A DNA stretch of 24,002 bases. Origin: a virus. Shown here one piece after another: positions 21,792 to 24,002 of the stretch. The notes beneath the pieces were generated by a model, which did no database searches, was not told the origin of the DNA, and saw only the letters and a list, made by a program, of their open reading frames with translations. The stretch's first letter is position 1, and each line of letters starts with the position of its first letter. A program made the translations under genes and the position numbers. The stretch lies in IMG/VR virus record IMGVR_UViG_3300020153_000130, positions 1-24,002 of that record. One strand, 5' to 3'.

Positions 21792-23068
21792 GAATACCAA
21801 AAGATGTTATTTTAATTTGGACAGGACAAAATTCTAATATCCCATCTGGATGGAGTAGGGAAACTTCTTTGGATGATAAATTTCCTAAAGCTTGGGGAAG
21901 TCAAAATCCTAATCAAACTGGTGGATCTTTAACTCATTCACATACAACGCAACCTCATTCTCATAATTTAAGCAATCATACTCATTCTTATACTTTAAAT
22001 CCTGATCCTAATACTTCGTATGGGGGAGTTTGGGGTGGAGGAGAGTCAATAAGAGATGGCCATACTCATACAGGAACAAGTGGGAATGTTATTGGCGGAA
22101 CAACCTCTTCAGATAGTTTTACAACTGGTGAATCGTCAAATTTACCGCCTTATTATGAGGTTATTTTTATAAAAGCTGGAAATTCATCAATTTTATCGGA
22201 GGGAATTATTGCTTTATGGGGAGATAATAATCCTCCATCTGATTGGCAAATTTGTAATGGAAGTAATGGGTCGCCAGATTTAAGAAATAAATATTTAAAA
22301 GGTGCGGCAAGTGGGGCTAATGCCGGAGGGACAGGCGGAAGTTATTATAATGTTCATAGTTTAAATCATTCTCATACACCAACTTCTCATTATCATGCTA
22401 CATCGACAAGCAATCAATCAAGTGATGCTCGTGCAGGATCAGGAGGAAGTTATGAGTGGGCAGTTCCATATTGGCACACTCATCAGGTTAGTTTTGGAAG
22501 TTCAACTCAAGATATAAATTCATTTACTGGAAATTATAATACTTCAGAAATAGTTGAACCAGCTTATAAAAAGTTATTAGCTATACAATTTAAAACAGGT
22601 GCAATAAAAAGAAAAGGAATTATTGGTTTATGGTTAGGTGATATAAATCATATACCAAAAGGTTGGGTTTTATGCGATGGAAATAATGGAACGTTAGATT
22701 TAAGAGATAAATTTATAAAAATAGCTAACGACGTAAATGAGGTTGGACAAGTAGGTGGGAATAATACTCATAGTCATGCTAATTTTTCTCATAGTCATTC
22801 AGGAAATAGTGGACATAGTCATTCGGCTTCTTCAGATGCTCATCAAAATCATTCTTCTCAAATTCAAGCAGGTAATGCGAGTTCTCAACATAGAACTTTA
22901 CAAAGAAATTATCATTCAAGCGTAAGTGTAAATTCAGTTATAGCAAATTATGATAATTCTAATATTGTTTTTAATTCAGCCGATAATCAACCACCATATA
23001 GGACTGTTGCTTATATTCAATTTCAAAAAGAAATATACGGGGGTAGCGCTCTTTTAAACTTTCTTTAA
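21788..23068 (+). CDS. Three-repeat collar-type, His-rich fibre protein
   Basis: 426-aa probable receptor-binding protein made of three tandem copies of one collar-like unit: about 1-132, 133-276 and 277-426. Each has I-LW-G-----P-GW (ILIWTGQNSNIPSGW, IIALWGDNNPPSDW, IIGLWLGDINHIPKGW), a (D/N)KF or (N)KYLK step, a GG turn, a burst of HxH motifs (HSHTTQPHSH, HSHTPTSHYH, HSHSGNSGHSH) and a closing PPY or PAY strand (PPYYEVIFIK, PAYKKLLAIQF, PPYRTVAYIQF). In T4 gp12 and P2 spikes His-x-His sites bind metal, so zinc or iron is expected here. The end lacks a separate lectin domain. Confidence 0.85.
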   Translation: MRIPKDVILIWTGQNSNIPSGWSRETSLDDKFPKAWGSQNPNQTGGSLTHSHTTQPHSHNLSNHTHSYTLNPDPNTSYGGVWGGGESIRDGHTHTGTSGNVIGGTTSSDSFTTGESSNLPPYYEVIFIKAGNSSILSEGIIALWGDNNPPSDWQICNGSNGSPDLRNKYLKGAASGANAGGTGGSYYNVHSLNHSHTPTSHYHATSTSNQSSDARAGSGGSYEWAVPYWHTHQVSFGSSTQDINSFTGNYNTSEIVEPAYKKLLAIQFKTGAIKRKGIIGLWLGDINHIPKGWVLCDGNNGTLDLRDKFIKIANDVNEVGQVGGNNTHSHANFSHSHSGNSGHSHSASSDAHQNHSSQIQAGNASSQHRTLQRNYHSSVSVNSVIANYDNSNIVFNSADNQPPYRTVAYIQFQKEIYGGSALLNFL

Positions 23069-23071
23069 CTT

Positions 23072-23108
23072 AAAAAAATATAACTTCTCAACCATAAAAT
23101 ATTTTTGT
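23072..23108 (+). promoter_or_regulatory. Late promoter module, copy 8 (C39-like peptidase)
   Basis: A7 (23072-23078), 13-nt spacer, CCATAAAATATT (23092-23103), then ATG at 23109. TAAAAT is 23095-23100. The ATG is 2 nt further than in most copies, so a 2-nt leader is predicted. Confidence 0.6.
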
Positions 23109-24002
23109 ATGAGAAAACTAAGTTTACCGAACATCTACTCACAACGAGATGGACGTTGGGGAAATATACTTTTAGGTTTTAATACAAATCCTCAATATAA
23201 TATTGCCAATTACGGTTGTTTGATAACTTGTTTATCAATGGTGGTAAATTATTATGGTAAAAATGATACTCCACAAACTATAAATGAAAAATTAAAACAA
23301 GTAAACGGTTTTGTTTCAGGTGGTTTATATGTTTGGGGAGCAATAACAAAATATTATGGTGATATTAAAGAAAAATTGGTAAACACACCTCAAAAATTAA
23401 CTGACTCTCAAATAAATGAGATAAAACAAGCAATTGATAATGGCTATCCTGTTATCTTCCAGATTGATTTTATTCCAGAAACGTCGCCAACGGACATGCA
23501 CTATGTTTTATGCATTGGCTATGATGATGCTGATGAAAATAACTTTCAAATTGCTGACCCATGGATTGGTCAAATTAGATCGTTAAAAGATTATCTTCGC
23601 GGAACTCGGCCATCGGCTCGAATTTCCATTGAGCAATATATAATTTATCAAGGAAAAGTCCCAAAACCTGGGGATTATTATCTTGGAATTGACTTAAATA
23701 ACAAAGAAAGTGTTAAGGTATGTGTCAAAACTTGGAAAGAAGTTGTAGATGGGAAGTTTATAAGAAAAGGAGAAGTTGAAAAGAATTATATTCCTAAATC
23801 AGAATACGAAAAGGTAGTTTTAGAACGAGATGAATTTAAAAAAAATCAATTAAGTAGTGAAGCCTTACTTTATGAGAAAAACACCTTAGCAGTTAAGCTT
23901 CAGGAATGCGAAAAACAAAGAGATATATACAAAGCAGAATATGAAAACGCAACTAAAGAAGGCGGTTATATAGAACAAATAAAGTATTTAGAAGAAGCAA
24001 AA
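23109..24002 (+). CDS. C39-like cysteine peptidase, C-terminal part beyond window
   Basis: 298 codons are open to the window end, so the protein is partial at the 3' side. Residues 8-165 fit peptidase family C39_2: QRDGRWGN with Q12, the nucleophile C37 in YGCLITCLSMV, H131 in MHYVLCIGYDD and D150 in ADPWIG. Such domains cut peptides, often in cell-wall lysis or virion-associated host contact. A charged coiled coil follows from about residue 225 (YEKVVLERDEFKKNQLSSEA). No signal peptide is evident. Its position after the fibres suggests a lysis or tail-tip enzyme; which one is unresolved. It has its own late promoter. Confidence 0.85.
   Translation, partial: MRKLSLPNIYSQRDGRWGNILLGFNTNPQYNIANYGCLITCLSMVVNYYGKNDTPQTINEKLKQVNGFVSGGLYVWGAITKYYGDIKEKLVNTPQKLTDSQINEIKQAIDNGYPVIFQIDFIPETSPTDMHYVLCIGYDDADENNFQIADPWIGQIRSLKDYLRGTRPSARISIEQYIIYQGKVPKPGDYYLGIDLNNKESVKVCVKTWKEVVDGKFIRKGEVEKNYIPKSEYEKVVLERDEFKKNQLSSEALLYEKNTLAVKLQECEKQRDIYKAEYENATKEGGYIEQIKYLEEAK

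Noticed and set aside
19703-23068. Diversity-generating retroelement target in the collar fibres
   Set aside because: No reverse transcriptase or template repeat with A-specific variation is present in the window; the repeats are protein-level and diverged.

Overview
The window is the structural half of an AT-rich tailed-phage genome (siphovirus type, HK97-fold capsid), either a free phage or a prophage. All genes but one lie on the plus strand, in the usual order: integrase, small early genes, DNA methyltransferase, small and large terminase, portal, protease, major capsid protein, head-tail connectors, tail tube, tail chaperones, tape measure, distal tail, baseplate hub, fibres, and a cysteine peptidase cut off by the window end. 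The host is a low-GC bacterium using the standard code: TGA ends several genes and TGG encodes Trp. Some genes have clear Shine-Dalgarno sequences (before 3172, 8307 and 9550). Excalibur-tailed thermonucleases, C39-like peptidases and very small accessory proteins recall Patescibacteria or low-GC Gram-positive phages, but nothing here fixes the host.

Layout. 1-1410: tyrosine recombinase plus one or two tiny genes. 1393-3741: a good sigma-70-type promoter, a small helix-turn-helix (HTH) protein resembling sigma region 4, a ParB/methyltransferase fusion, and a TerS-like protein. 3656-9440: packaging and head genes. 9449-9554: a GC-rich, strongly folded RNA between the capsid gene and the next gene. 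9550-13499: connectors, tail completion, tail tube and a G/GT-type chaperone pair with an A9 frameshift site. 13501-14966: two likely accessory genes, a Cys-rich protein and an antisense membrane-anchored nuclease. 15017-24002: tape measure, a zinc-ribbon accessory protein, distal tail, hub, two collar-domain fibre proteins, a baseplate/fibre protein, and a C39-like peptidase.

The strongest unexplained signal is an eight-copy promoter-like module: an A-tract of 7-9 bases, an 11-13 nt spacer, then CCATAAAATATT or a close variant, with ATG 6-9 nt after the TAAAAT box. It stands before the portal, protease, tail tube, tape measure, distal tail, C39 peptidase and two small proteins. In six of eight copies the predicted transcription start is exactly the A of ATG, which predicts leaderless late mRNAs. 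There is no -35 hexamer, so a phage-encoded or phage-modified recognition factor is plausible. The HTH protein at 1453, which has a conventional promoter of its own, is the obvious candidate in this window.

Together the genes package DNA (terminase), build and mature the head (portal, protease, capsid), join it to the tail, build a tail measured by a 617-residue tape, and end in a host-contact apparatus rich in collar domains and His-x-His motifs.
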